A stretch of 64,000 bases of DNA from Salegentibacter sp. (GCA_017795085.1 CP051246.1:3784514-3848513); one strand, 5' to 3'; shown: positions 8,019-17,433, counted from the stretch's first letter. Numbers and translations: made by a program. Notes: a model not told the origin generated them from the letters alone.

Positions 8019-8047
8019 CAAAAATAGAATTTTTTAAGAATGTTCAA
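8019..8047 (-). promoter_or_regulatory. Promoter TTG-N18-TATTTTTG for the small exported protein
   Basis: On the minus strand a TTG (8047-8045), an 18-base spacer and TATTTTTG (8026-8019) match the Bacteroidetes -33/-7 consensus. The ATG follows after six bases, so the message is predicted to be leaderless or almost so. Confidence 0.65.
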
Positions 8048-8090
8048 AATACATTTTTAATACTTTATTGTTAAATAATTATCAAAAATA

Positions 8091-8843
8091 CTATAGTTTT
8101 CTAATATCTTCACCAGAAATCCATCCCTGAGTGCCATCGGCGAGTTCAATCTTCACCCATCCCTGATAGTTTTCAAGCAGTTTGGTTTTAGTACCCTCAT
8201 GAAGATTAAAGGCCGCTTCTTCACGCGCTGTAGGTTCATCCCGGACTTCAGCTTCTTCCACATAAACTATGGCAAAGCGGTTATTTTTCTGAATTTGTTG
8301 CTGTTTAAATGCAAAATAAACCGAACTAACACCTAATAATAATAGAAGTACCGAAACACCAAAAAAGAATCTTTTCTTTCGCGACCCGACATTGAAATAA
8401 TAGGCTAGAAAAGTTATGGCAAATAAAATTGAAAAAGCAATACTTATTTTCCCCCAGGTATTGTAGGAAAAAATCGAAATAAGTTCATTAAGTCTTTTTG
8501 TCAAACCCGTGGTTTCCTGCTCGGGAATATCGTCAATAGTCATATTTCGAGCAAACTCAATATTATTTTGAACATCTTCATCACCTGGTGCCAGCTGTAA
8601 AGCTTTTTCAAAATAATAAATACTGGGCGCTACATTATTTAATTTATAATGGGCATTAGCCAAATTATAATAAACCGCCACAGAAGCTTCCCCGTTCTCG
8701 ATAATTTGCTCGTATAAATTAACAGACTCCTCATAATTACCCTCACTATATTGGGTGTTAGCCTCTTCAAACAAATCAGTGTTTTGAGCGGGCAACATCC
8801 AAGTCAACAGTAACAGTAACCAAACTATTTTCTTCATTTTCAT
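8091..8843 (-). CDS. batE: BatE: TPR and SH3 domain protein
   Basis: A 250-aa membrane protein, last gene of the Bat operon. In order it has a signal peptide (residues 1-19, ending PAQ), TPR repeats (about 22-100, e.g. YSEGNYEESVNLYEQII and YYNLANAHYKLN), two membrane helices (about 130-150 and 158-178), and a bacterial SH3 domain at the C-terminus (about 190-250, with YQGWVKIELADGTQGWI). This is the standard BatE layout in Bacteroidetes. An 89-base repeat-like gap separates it from batD. Confidence 0.88.
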   Translation of the reverse strand: MKMKKIVWLLLLLTWMLPAQNTDLFEEANTQYSEGNYEESVNLYEQIIENGEASVAVYYNLANAHYKLNNVAPSIYYFEKALQLAPGDEDVQNNIEFARNMTIDDIPEQETTGLTKRLNELISIFSYNTWGKISIAFSILFAITFLAYYFNVGSRKKRFFFGVSVLLLLLGVSSVYFAFKQQQIQKNNRFAIVYVEEAEVRDEPTAREEAAFNLHEGTKTKLLENYQGWVKIELADGTQGWISGEDIRKL

Positions 8844-8857
8844 CTATATAAATTTAT

Positions 8858-8931
8858 AAACCTAAAGGATGCTTCGGATTGCCCTACTTATCCCGTCCCG
8901 ATGAGATATCGATATCATGGATTATAGGTTT
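8858..8931. repeat. Small inverted-repeat element between batD and batE
   Basis: AAACCTA (8858-8864) and TAGGTTT (8925-8931) bracket a stretch with the perfect 12-bp palindrome GATATCGATATC (8905-8916), preceded by TCCCGTCCCGATGA. The palindrome-rich content resembles dispersed flavobacterial intergenic repeats. It interrupts an otherwise tight operon. Confidence 0.4.
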
Positions 8932-8932
8932 T

Positions 8933-10693
8933 TCATAATTGTTTATCTAAAGTCGAAATTACACGCAACGCTTTATCGTAATCCTGTTCCATTGTAGATT
9001 GGGAAGCCGGCGTATACCGGGCAAACTCACAGCTCTCCAATAATTTTATAAAAGAGTTGATAGTATCTTCATCAATATTTTTTTCTTTTAACAAACCGGC
9101 AATACGGTCTTTCCTCATTTCACTGGTTTGAATTTGCAGTTTTGCTTTAAGGTAATTATGCATGGCACGTTCCAGGGCTTCATAAAACTGATTATGATCA
9201 CCCAATTTTTTCTTTGCTTCAGAAAGGTACTTTTTTGCCAGTTTATTAGCCCGTCTCCTTTGATTACCAGCCACATCATCGGCACGCTCCCGACGTTTTC
9301 TTCCAAAAAGAATAAATAGTGGAATAGCCACTAAAGGTAAACTTAAAGCTCCCCAAAAACCAACACTGTTAAAAAACACCGGAGCGTCCAGAGGTTTTAA
9401 ATTGGTTTTTAATTTTATATACCTAAACTGATCCGAGGTACGGGTTATTGCTTGCTTAGTGTTTCTTCCCGTTGATGAAGAACGAGAAGCCACCGGTCCA
9501 GTTTTTACATCAATTTGAATCCCTTCGGAAGTCAAGGTTTTATAAGCTTCACTTTGTGGATCAAAGTAGGAAAATTCTAAAGGCTGAATTTCAAATTTGC
9601 CTTTTTGGTTGGCTACAATGGTATAATTTTCTGAGATACTCCCTTCCTGCCCGTTCAAATTAGTGCTAAAATTCTCACTGCGCTCCGGATCGTAAACTTC
9701 CAGTGAAGAAGGCACATTTAACTTTGGCAAATTGAATAAGTCAAGATTTCCTTTTCCTTTAATTTCTACGCTAGCTTCTAAAGATTCAGAAGCATCCAAT
9801 TCGGTTTTATCGGTAGAAACCTCAAGGTTAAATCGACCTACCGCTCCGGTAAAACTGGCAGGTTTTCCTTCTGAAGGTAATTCTTTTACATTGATTTTTC
9901 GGGTAGGGCTTGCTACGGTTTGGTTTATTGTTTTATAAATTGGCCGGCCAAATAAATCCCTTCTCTCACTGGGCACATCAACCGAAACTGACAAAGCAAG
10001 AGGCTCTAAGTCTAATTCGCCGGTTTTTTGTGGGTATAAAACACTTTTCTTTAAAACCACATAGCGATATGGCTCTCCTTTGTATTCTCCCTCCTCCGCA
10101 CGAAGCTCCCTAATATCAATATTATGGCTCCAAAAATCGGTGAATTCAGGACTATCCATTTCACGCCAGTTGCTCACACTTATCCGTGGACTTACATATA
10201 ATTTATAAACCACGGTAATGGCCTGGTTTAAGTACGGATTGGAATTAGAGACTTCGGCAACTAAATGCAAATTATCGGCTGCGGCAATCTCAGTACCATC
10301 AGCATCTTTTGGCTTATCTACCGCAGCGGTCACTTCAATATCTACCGGTGAGGTTTTATAGGTGGTCCCGTCTACCACTACTTCAGCCTGCTGAATGGTT
10401 TTATTTCCTGTTGATTTTGGCTCGAGAAAAAATGTATAGGTTTTTTTAAAGGAACGTTTTCCATTTACAAAACTCTGACTAACCGATTGATTGGGACCCC
10501 CTACCAGAGTAAAACCTTCAAACGATGGTGGACGAAAATTATCGCCGTCCTGGTTCATTTCAAAATCTATACGCAGCCGTTCATTCACGCCCAGCTTGTC
10601 TTTACTCACCTTGGCCTCAAAATTTACCTGAGCCTGGGCGACACTGCTTGCGAGTAACACCAATGCAATTATTATTTTTCCAACTACTTTCAT
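8933..10693 (-). CDS. batD: BatD: oxygen-tolerance (aerotolerance) protein
   Basis: A 586-aa protein with a signal peptide (residues 1-21, ending VAQAQ) and a large periplasmic region of beta-sandwich repeats typical of BatD (QVNFEAKVSKDKLGVNERL at the start). One transmembrane helix lies near residues 440-465 (FWGALSLPLVAIPLFILF), followed by a cytoplasmic helical tail. Bat proteins were linked to aerotolerance in Bacteroides, and the biochemical role is still unclear. It lies between batC and batE on the minus strand. Confidence 0.9.
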   Translation of the reverse strand: MKVVGKIIIALVLLASSVAQAQVNFEAKVSKDKLGVNERLRIDFEMNQDGDNFRPPSFEGFTLVGGPNQSVSQSFVNGKRSFKKTYTFFLEPKSTGNKTIQQAEVVVDGTTYKTSPVDIEVTAAVDKPKDADGTEIAAADNLHLVAEVSNSNPYLNQAITVVYKLYVSPRISVSNWREMDSPEFTDFWSHNIDIRELRAEEGEYKGEPYRYVVLKKSVLYPQKTGELDLEPLALSVSVDVPSERRDLFGRPIYKTINQTVASPTRKINVKELPSEGKPASFTGAVGRFNLEVSTDKTELDASESLEASVEIKGKGNLDLFNLPKLNVPSSLEVYDPERSENFSTNLNGQEGSISENYTIVANQKGKFEIQPLEFSYFDPQSEAYKTLTSEGIQIDVKTGPVASRSSSTGRNTKQAITRTSDQFRYIKLKTNLKPLDAPVFFNSVGFWGALSLPLVAIPLFILFGRKRRERADDVAGNQRRRANKLAKKYLSEAKKKLGDHNQFYEALERAMHNYLKAKLQIQTSEMRKDRIAGLLKEKNIDEDTINSFIKLLESCEFARYTPASQSTMEQDYDKALRVISTLDKQL

Positions 10694-10736
10694 CTTCTTC
10701 TATAGCCGCTTTTTGTGAAATTCTCTTACAAAAATT

Positions 10737-11606
10737 TTACCAATCTTTCTCCGACTGAGTTTTGGCACCTTTTGCTTTTTCTGCATTTATTTTATCCTGT
10801 ACTTTCTTCTCTTCATTATTCATCGCATTAAGAATGTTCTGGATTTGCTCGGGAGAAAGTTTTCCCTGCTGTGGTTGGGGTTGGGGTTGGGGTTGTTCCT
10901 GCTCACCGTCTTCATTACCGCCTTCCTGCTCTTCATTTTCTCCTTCGCTTTCATTCTCCTGTTCTTCATTTTCTCCATCTTCAGGCTCTTGTTCCTGATC
11001 ACCTTCATCTTCAGAATCCTGATTGTTTTCTCCATCTCCACCCTGGTCCTGGTCTTGTTGATCCTGATCTTGCTGTTCTTGATCCTGATCATCATTATTT
11101 TCACCGTCACCATCATCCTGATCATCTTGTTCCTGCTCTTGTTCTTCCTGCTTTTGCTTGGCCAGAGCTAAATTATATCGGGTTTCATCATCGGTAGGAT
11201 TATTTCTTAATGCATCTTTATAAGCCTCTACCGCCTGCTTATAATTTTCCTGCTTCATAAAAGAGTTCCCTAAATTATGAAAAGCTTTATGTTTATCGGC
11301 TTTAGTTGAAGCTATTTCTGCAGCTTGTTTTAGACGCAGCTGCGCTTCGCCGGGCTTTTCCTTATTGTAATACAGGTTTCCCAAATTATAACGTGCTGTT
11401 GCGTTTTGTGGATCTTTGGCAATAGCTTTTCTATAGGAAGCTTCTGCGGAAGTAAAATTATTTTCAGCAAGGGCGTCTTCTGCTTCCGCCAAATAATCCC
11501 GGGCTGCTTCCTGAGCCTTGCGCTGTTCTTTATCGCTTTGCGCTTGTAACTGAAATCCGCTAAATATCACGAACAGAAAAATAATATGCTCAACAACCTT
11601 CTTCAT
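10737..11606 (-). CDS. batC: BatC: TPR protein with long acidic low-complexity region
   Basis: A 289-aa protein with a signal peptide (1-22, ending LQAQ), TPR repeats (about 30-140, with ATARYNLGNLYYNKEKPGEA and DDETRYNLALAKQ), and a stretch of about 100 residues made almost only of D, E, Q, N and G. Next come alternating QP residues and a short conserved tail GKLSPEQIQNILNAMNNEE. The low-complexity part gives long open frames on other strands that are not genes. The ATG at 11606 is preferred to the GTG at 11612. Confidence 0.9.
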   Translation of the reverse strand: MKKVVEHIIFLFVIFSGFQLQAQSDKEQRKAQEAARDYLAEAEDALAENNFTSAEASYRKAIAKDPQNATARYNLGNLYYNKEKPGEAQLRLKQAAEIASTKADKHKAFHNLGNSFMKQENYKQAVEAYKDALRNNPTDDETRYNLALAKQKQEEQEQEQDDQDDGDGENNDDQDQEQQDQDQQDQDQGGDGENNQDSEDEGDQEQEPEDGENEEQENESEGENEEQEGGNEDGEQEQPQPQPQPQQGKLSPEQIQNILNAMNNEEKKVQDKINAEKAKGAKTQSEKDW

Positions 11607-11614
11607 GCTCACTG

Positions 11615-12658
11615 TTATTTTTTCTTTTTTTCGTTAAATAAGTTTAAGCGGCGTATCCATTCGGTTTTACGTTCCAGTAAAAAGACATCAAAGAAAAGCA
11701 AAATTGCGGCCAAACCTAAAAACCATTGAAAATGTGACTTATAGTCAGCAAATTGTTTAGCTTCAAACTCGGTTTTTTCAATATCTTGAAGGGAGTCCAT
11801 TACTTCTTCTACTACTTCTGAAGTTATACGCCCTTCAATATATTTTCCGTTGGTTTCATTGGCAATATTCTGCAGGGTTTCAGGGTTGAGTTTTGTGATT
11901 ACCGTTTCCCCATTCGAATCTTTTTTATAATTCTGTATCACACCATTTTTCTTTATAGGAATGGGCCCGCCTTTTTCGCTCCCCACGCCAATGGTGAAAA
12001 CCGTAATACCCGCATTAGCTGCTTCTTCTGCAATCGCTTCGGTATTGCCCTGATGATCTTCCCCATCGCTGATTAAAAACAGTACCCGGCTGGTTTGTGA
12101 GTCTTCATCGTAAAAAGTAGTAGCCAGCTGGATGGCTTCACGAATGGCCGTTCCCTGCGAGGAAACCATATCGGTATTAAGCGCCTCCAAAAACATTTTA
12201 GCCGCTGCATAATCTGTTGTAATGGGCAACTGCGGAAATGCACTGCCCGCATAGGCAATTAAACCCACCCGGTCACTTCCCAGATTATCGACAATTTGTC
12301 TAACCAGCTGTTTTGATTTATCCAATCGGTTTGGAGCAATATCTTCAGCTTCCATACTTTTTGAAACATCAACCGCAAAAACAATATCCACACCTTCGCG
12401 CTTAACCGTTTCCATTTTTGAACCGACTTTTAAATCTACCAGCGCCACTACTATAGCTGCCATGGCCAAAAGCAATAGAATAAGTTTTACTACTGGTTTA
12501 AAAGAAGAACGATTTGGCGCTAAATGCCGTAACATCTCTGGAGTGGCAAATTTTTTACCGACTTTACGCTGCCATAATCGAAAGGCAAAAAACAGCAATA
12601 ACACCAGCGGAATAGCCAGCAAACCCCAAAAATATATTTTCTCTTCAAATAGAAACAT
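11615..12658 (-). CDS. batB: BatB: von Willebrand factor A membrane protein
   Basis: A 347-aa inner-membrane protein. It has two N-terminal helices (about residues 10-26 and 57-77), a vWA domain (about 85-300) with the MIDAS motif DVSKS and the downstream SDGEDH, and a C-terminal helix (about 310-330). Its ATG overlaps the batA stop by one base (TAATG), so the two vWA proteins are probably made together. The vWA fold with an intact metal site suggests a protein-binding partner of the MoxR ATPase. Confidence 0.93.
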   Translation of the reverse strand: MFLFEEKIYFWGLLAIPLVLLLFFAFRLWQRKVGKKFATPEMLRHLAPNRSSFKPVVKLILLLLAMAAIVVALVDLKVGSKMETVKREGVDIVFAVDVSKSMEAEDIAPNRLDKSKQLVRQIVDNLGSDRVGLIAYAGSAFPQLPITTDYAAAKMFLEALNTDMVSSQGTAIREAIQLATTFYDEDSQTSRVLFLISDGEDHQGNTEAIAEEAANAGITVFTIGVGSEKGGPIPIKKNGVIQNYKKDSNGETVITKLNPETLQNIANETNGKYIEGRITSEVVEEVMDSLQDIEKTEFEAKQFADYKSHFQWFLGLAAILLFFDVFLLERKTEWIRRLNLFNEKKKK

Positions 12659-13662
12659 TATATAAATCCTCTAAATACGGTATATCGTAAAATTAATTCA
12701 AACAACAACAGCACACCGGCCAATAACGCAAAAGGACGGTATTTTTCATCATAATTATAATACCGAAATTCTTCAATTTCGGTTTTTTCGAGACTGTCTA
12801 TTTCCTCATAAATCTCTTCAAGTTTTTCATTATCGGTGGCCCGAAAATAACGCCCATCAGTATCAGCTGCAATTTGTTGCAACAATTCTTCATCAATTCG
12901 AACCTCCTGGTTTCCATATTGGAATCTTCCGTTTGCCAAAACCCTCATCGGTGTTAAAGCCGTACCATTTGTACCCACCCCAATGGTATAAACCTTTATG
13001 CCATATTCAACGGCCAATTCACTAGCTACGGCAGGATCAATAAAGCCCGAATTATTTTCTCCATCAGTCATTAAAATAATTACCTTACTTTCGGCTTTAC
13101 TATTTTTTAGGCGATTTACCGCAGTAGCCAAACCGGAACCAATAGCCGTACCATTCGCCAACACATTATCATACTGAAGTTCTTCCAGGGCGCGCATTAC
13201 AATTCCTTTATCGCTGGTAACGGGAGTTTTAGTATAACTCTCCCCTGCATACAATGCCAGCCCAATCCGGTCTGCAGGACGACCCTTTACAAATTCTGAA
13301 GCCACCTGTTTCGTCGCTTCCAACCGGTTAGGCTCTAAATCACGAGCCAACATACTCGCCGATACATCAATTGCCAGCATAATATCTATTCCTTCTGTAC
13401 TGCTTGACTGGGTAGATACATCTACAGTTCGTGGCCTGGTCATCGCAATAATTATAAAAGCAAGTACCAACAGACGCAAAACAAACAATACGGGCCTCAT
13501 TTTAGCTAAAAGAGAAGTTTTGGCCTGAAAACCTCCAATACTCGACATTTTCAATTCTGCGGTTTGCCGGTGTCGTTTCCAAAAATACCAGACCGTAGCA
13601 GGAAGCAATAATAGCAACAGCCATAAAAACCCGGGATTTTCAAATGTGAGGTTTTCAAACAT
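12658..13662 (-). CDS. batA: BatA: von Willebrand factor A membrane protein
   Basis: A 334-aa paralogue of BatB with the same plan: N-terminal helices (about 10-27 and 57-77), a vWA domain with MIDAS motif DVSAS near residue 95 and MTDGENNSGF, and a C-terminal helix (GVLLLFELILRY). The start overlaps the stop of the preceding 543-aa gene by one base. MoxR-vWA pairs are thought to act as chaperone-like assembly systems. Confidence 0.93.
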   Translation of the reverse strand: MFENLTFENPGFLWLLLLLLPATVWYFWKRHRQTAELKMSSIGGFQAKTSLLAKMRPVLFVLRLLVLAFIIIAMTRPRTVDVSTQSSSTEGIDIMLAIDVSASMLARDLEPNRLEATKQVASEFVKGRPADRIGLALYAGESYTKTPVTSDKGIVMRALEELQYDNVLANGTAIGSGLATAVNRLKNSKAESKVIILMTDGENNSGFIDPAVASELAVEYGIKVYTIGVGTNGTALTPMRVLANGRFQYGNQEVRIDEELLQQIAADTDGRYFRATDNEKLEEIYEEIDSLEKTEIEEFRYYNYDEKYRPFALLAGVLLLFELILRYTVFRGFI

Positions 13663-15293
13663 TAGTCTTCTCTATTAAATTCAACCGAATTAATAATTCT
13701 TCCTGAAATTTCTTCAGCATAGGTATCGCCTTCGTTATAAATTACCATAATTTGCTGAAAACCGTTATTTTCAGCAAAATTCAGGATTTCATATTCGTTA
13801 ACCTGGGCATTTCCGGTAACCGGATTTTCCATCTCCAATGTTCCAAAAATCCTTATTCCCTCTACTCCGCTTGCCGTAGAAAATTCTTCATCCTTCATTA
13901 TAATATTACGCGCACCTTGTTGCTCGAGCATCGTGTATATACCGTCTACCGATTTATCAAGGTCAAATTTGGTTTGTTGACTCATTTTAACCGTCGTTAC
14001 CGTAGCATAAAAATTACTGATAAGGCTACCGTAGATAAAAGTCTCACTTCCCAACATCATTTGCTCGGCTTCTTCAGGCAGATCTATTTCTGAGCGCTTA
14101 AGCACTTGCGGAGTGGTTACAGCCACAGGCGGATTACCATATTCACTTCGTATCCATTCACTTTCCAACAGCTCTTTGGTAGGATGCCCAAGAAAGCTAT
14201 CTTTTACATAAGTAAAACCTTTTGTGGCAATTAAGGTTGAAATTCCTATAATAACGATTAAACAAGCTGCAACTGCCGCAGTAATAACCCTGCGTTTTTT
14301 CTTTTTACGCAAGCGCTCCTCTTTATAAGCCTCATCCTTCATCAATTCTTCCTGAGTAGGCGCCGGTATTGAAGTTTTTACATCATTAACAATATGCTCG
14401 ATTTTAGCCCTATCGTTTTTGGCCGTTATCATATCCGGACGGGAATTGGCAAATTTTGCCAGATCGGCACGATCTAAAATAAGTTTTAAATTCTTAAGCG
14501 TTTTACTATTCAGCTTCAGCTTACCTGCCAATTTATTCATTTCCAGGTAGGCAACCAATTCTGAAGTTGTACTCTCCAAGGCCCGGTCATAAATTTCACG
14601 GTCAAGGTATTTTCTTATTGAAAATGTAAGCTGTGAATAATATTCTTTAACTTCCCTACGCTCTAAAAGCGGGGAATGATCTAATTCTTTCAGTTCAAGC
14701 ATTACCTGCTCATAAGGAGGTAATTCTTTTTCAGCCTCTTTTATTTTTCTTCTCCTGAAAAGATAGAAAACCAAAGCTGCAAGCGCTAAAATTACCAACA
14801 GCCACCAAATCCACGCAGGAATATTGAAACCTTTGGGGACCTCAACAGAAGGTTTTATCGGGTACATTTTTTGCCGGGTGGTATCCACCTCAACATCGGC
14901 AACCTCAATTAGTAATGAATCGGTAATAAATTCACGATCGTTAATAATTACTTTTTGCTGCGGGATAACATACTGTCCTGAATCGAATTGTGTAAGACTA
15001 TATTCTTTTAGTAATTTAAAGCGGTCTTCAACACGGGTCGTATCCGGGTTAAAGCTCTCTACCACTTCCAGGGGAGAAAAAGTTTCCCCCTCAGGAAAAA
15101 CAATCAATCTGGTAGAATCGGCTTCAACCGCTAAGCTATAGGTTATTTGCTCTCCAATTTTTATGGAAGAAGTATCTATTTTTGCAGTTACACGAGCATC
15201 TTGTGCAAATACGGCTAATCCGTAGAATAAAAACACAAAGACACCTAAAAGGCGCTTTGAAAAATTTAAATATGTAGGGCAAACTTTCTTCAT
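13662..15293 (-). CDS. Bat-operon membrane protein with BatD-like N-terminus (543 aa)
   Basis: A signal peptide (residues 1-30, ending VFAQ) leads into a beta-rich periplasmic domain with VTAKIDTSSIKIGEQITYSL, similar in style to BatD. Then come a transmembrane helix (about 160-183), a charged cytoplasmic helical region with KEYYSQLTFSIRKYLDRE, and a second helix (about 340-362). A final domain of about 180 residues ends in VEFNRED. It sits between DUF58 and batA, where Bacteroidetes Bat operons often carry such a protein. It is probably a structural partner; no enzyme motif is visible. Confidence 0.75.
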   Translation of the reverse strand: MKKVCPTYLNFSKRLLGVFVFLFYGLAVFAQDARVTAKIDTSSIKIGEQITYSLAVEADSTRLIVFPEGETFSPLEVVESFNPDTTRVEDRFKLLKEYSLTQFDSGQYVIPQQKVIINDREFITDSLLIEVADVEVDTTRQKMYPIKPSVEVPKGFNIPAWIWWLLVILALAALVFYLFRRRKIKEAEKELPPYEQVMLELKELDHSPLLERREVKEYYSQLTFSIRKYLDREIYDRALESTTSELVAYLEMNKLAGKLKLNSKTLKNLKLILDRADLAKFANSRPDMITAKNDRAKIEHIVNDVKTSIPAPTQEELMKDEAYKEERLRKKKKRRVITAAVAACLIVIIGISTLIATKGFTYVKDSFLGHPTKELLESEWIRSEYGNPPVAVTTPQVLKRSEIDLPEEAEQMMLGSETFIYGSLISNFYATVTTVKMSQQTKFDLDKSVDGIYTMLEQQGARNIIMKDEEFSTASGVEGIRIFGTLEMENPVTGNAQVNEYEILNFAENNGFQQIMVIYNEGDTYAEEISGRIINSVEFNRED

Positions 15294-15299
15294 TTTTCT

Positions 15300-16163
15300 T
15301 TATCGGCGTTTAAAATAGCCCAGCAATTTGGTAACATAACTCTCATCTACACGGTTGTTGATGGTACCCGCACCGCTTAACCTGAAACTTTCCTGAAAAT
15401 AGTTAATTTGCTCCCTAAAATATTCGGTATAAGCATTTCTCACAGATTTTGAGCCGGTATTTACCGTGATATATTCTCCGGTTTCAGCATCCAACATTTG
15501 TACCAATCCCAAATTCGGAATTTCTTCTTCACGTTGATCATAGACCCTAATCCCGGTAAGGTCGTGCTTATTAGCGGCAATTTTAAGGGTTTGCTGATAA
15601 TCCTTCGCAATAAAATCTGACATTAGAAAAACAATGGCCTTTTTCTTCATCATATTCGAAAGATATTTCAGGGCTCCGGCAATATCTGTTTTATTGCTTT
15701 CCGGTTTAAATTCTATTAACTCCCTGATAATTCTCAACACATGAAACCTCCCCTTTTTTGGTGGAATATAAAGTTCAATTTTATCGGTAAAAAGCATCAG
15801 CCCCACCTTATCGTTGTTCTTTGTTGCTGAAAAGGCTAAAGTAGCTGCAATTTCAGTAAGCACTTCTTTTTTTAGCTGGTTTTGTGTACCAAAAAGTTCA
15901 GAACCGGAAACATCTACCATTAACATGAGAGTAAGTTCTCGTTCTTCTTCGAAAACCTTTATAAAAGGCTCATTATAACGAGCGGTTACATTCCAGTCAA
16001 TATTTCTCACATCATCCCCAAACTGATATTGCCGCACCTCGCTAAAGGTCATCCCACGGCCTTTAAAGGTAGAGTGGTACTCGCCGCCAAACACGTGATC
16101 GCTTAGCCGGCGGGTTTTTATCTCAATTTTTCTAACTTTTTTAAGCAGGTCTTTAGTCTCCAT
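15300..16163 (-). CDS. DUF58 family protein (vWA-like) of the Bat operon
   Basis: A 287-aa protein of the DUF58 family. It shows the signature GDDVRNIDWNVTARYNEP, followed by a vWA-like fold with the MIDAS-type DVSGSELFG and the later FLMSDF. There are no membrane segments. DUF58 proteins are regularly encoded next to MoxR AAA+ ATPases and are thought to deliver or receive MoxR substrates. It lies six bases before the 543-aa gene and 140 bases after moxR. Confidence 0.92.
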   Translation of the reverse strand: METKDLLKKVRKIEIKTRRLSDHVFGGEYHSTFKGRGMTFSEVRQYQFGDDVRNIDWNVTARYNEPFIKVFEEERELTLMLMVDVSGSELFGTQNQLKKEVLTEIAATLAFSATKNNDKVGLMLFTDKIELYIPPKKGRFHVLRIIRELIEFKPESNKTDIAGALKYLSNMMKKKAIVFLMSDFIAKDYQQTLKIAANKHDLTGIRVYDQREEEIPNLGLVQMLDAETGEYITVNTGSKSVRNAYTEYFREQINYFQESFRLSGAGTINNRVDESYVTKLLGYFKRR

Positions 16164-16192
16164 AAGCCCCTAGCCCCCGAAAGGAGTATTTA
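16164..16192. repeat. Probable dispersed 'TAGCCCCCGAAAGG' intergenic repeat
   Basis: The moxR/DUF58 gap carries AAGCCCCTAGCCCCCGAAAG. It is related in style to CCCTTTGGGGGGGCGGGAGG at 25477-25496. Such C/G-run sequences are, from recollection, common between genes in Flavobacteriia. Confidence 0.35.
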
Positions 16193-16303
16193 TGATGATT
16201 AGGTTTGTTTGTAGGAATTTATGTTTCAAAAAGAATTTTTTAATCAGGTTTGGTTTAATTAGAAAGTGTTTTCATATAAAAGCCGGTTATGATTTAACAG
16301 GCT

Positions 16304-17308
16304 TTAAGGCACTTCTATCTCATTTACTATTTTATTGATGATATCTTCAGAAGTTACGTTTTCAGCTTCGGCTTCATAGGTAACACCGATTCTGTGACGC
16401 AAAATATCGTAGACCACCGCCCGAACATCTTCAGGAATTACATAACCCCGGCGTTTTATAAAAGCATAGCATTTTGCTGCTGTGGCCAGGTTTATACTTC
16501 CCCTTGGAGAAGCCCCGAAACTAATCAGCGGTTTAATATCTTCTAATTTATACTTTTCGGGCGTCCTGGTAGCAAAAATAATATCGAGAATATATTTTTC
16601 AATTTTCTCATCCATATATACTTCCCGTACCGTTTGTTGTGCCCGTTGAATTTGCTCTATACTAACTACAGGGTTCACCTTTGGAAAACTACCCTTTAAA
16701 TTTGCACGAACAATAAGCTGTTCTTCGTCCAATTTCGGATAATCAATTACCGTTTTCAGCATAAAACGGTCTACCTGGGCTTCAGGTAGGGGGTAAGTTC
16801 CTTCCTGCTCTACCGGGTTTTGGCTAGCCATTACCAAAAAAGGCTTTTCCAAAATAAAAGTTTCTTCCCCAATGGTTACCTGCTTTTCCTGCATCGCCTC
16901 TAATAAAGCCGATTGTACTTTGGCCGGCGCCCTGTTAATTTCATCAGCCAATACAAAATTGGCAAAAATAGGCCCCTTTTTAATGCTGAAATCATTTTCC
17001 TTCATATTATAGATCAAGGTACCAATTACATCAGCAGGTAAAAGGTCTGGGGTAAATTGAATACGACTAAAACTACCGTGTACTGCCTGTGAAAGCGTGT
17101 TAATAGCCAGGGTTTTTGCCAAACCGGGCACACCTTCCAACAAAATATGGCCCTGCCCCAGCAAGCCAATAAGTAAGCGTTCTACCATGTGCTTTTGTCC
17201 TACGATAACCTTATTCATTTCTGCACTAAGGATATCTACAAAAACACTTTCTCTCTCAATTTTTTCATTTAATCCGGCAATGTCTACCGGAGCTTCATGC
17301 TCTGTCAT
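16304..17308 (-). CDS. MoxR-type AAA+ ATPase
   Basis: A 334-aa AAA+ ATPase of the MoxR family, first gene of the Bat operon. Walker A is GVPGLAKT (about residues 58-65), Walker B with sensor residues is FVLADEINRAPAKVQSALLEAMQE, and GTYPLPEAQVDRFMLK and GASPRGS carry the arginine and sensor motifs. It probably works with the DUF58 and vWA proteins downstream as an assembly chaperone near the cytoplasmic membrane. Confidence 0.93.
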   Translation of the reverse strand: MTEHEAPVDIAGLNEKIERESVFVDILSAEMNKVIVGQKHMVERLLIGLLGQGHILLEGVPGLAKTLAINTLSQAVHGSFSRIQFTPDLLPADVIGTLIYNMKENDFSIKKGPIFANFVLADEINRAPAKVQSALLEAMQEKQVTIGEETFILEKPFLVMASQNPVEQEGTYPLPEAQVDRFMLKTVIDYPKLDEEQLIVRANLKGSFPKVNPVVSIEQIQRAQQTVREVYMDEKIEKYILDIIFATRTPEKYKLEDIKPLISFGASPRGSINLATAAKCYAFIKRRGYVIPEDVRAVVYDILRHRIGVTYEAEAENVTSEDIINKIVNEIEVP

Positions 17309-17401
17309 TATTTATTTTTTATTGCGGGTGAATATACATGCTAAAAAATACGCGCGCAAATTGAAAAATCTTTAGCATTTTGCTTGTTAAGGTATGGTTA
17401 A

Positions 17402-17433
17402 AAAAGAAAAAGGCGCATCTTTACGAGGCGCCC
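17402..17433 (-). terminator. Intrinsic terminator of the DUF4382 gene
   Basis: The stem GGCGC/GCGCC (17412-17416 with 17428-17432) is followed on the minus strand by a T-rich run (CTTTTTCTTTTTT). Confidence 0.7.

Noticed and set aside
10875..10894. Tandem GGGGTT units, looking like a telomere-type or regulatory repeat
   Set aside because: They are in frame in batC and simply encode alternating Gln-Pro.
10762..11197. Several open frames of 78-108 codons on both strands opposite or across batC
   Set aside because: They are by-products of the repetitive acidic codons of BatC; their translations are low-complexity strings of I/L/F or H/P with no domain.
13752..14093. A 113-codon plus-strand frame
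   Set aside because: It is antisense to the 543-aa Bat-operon gene, with no promoter or recognisable domain.
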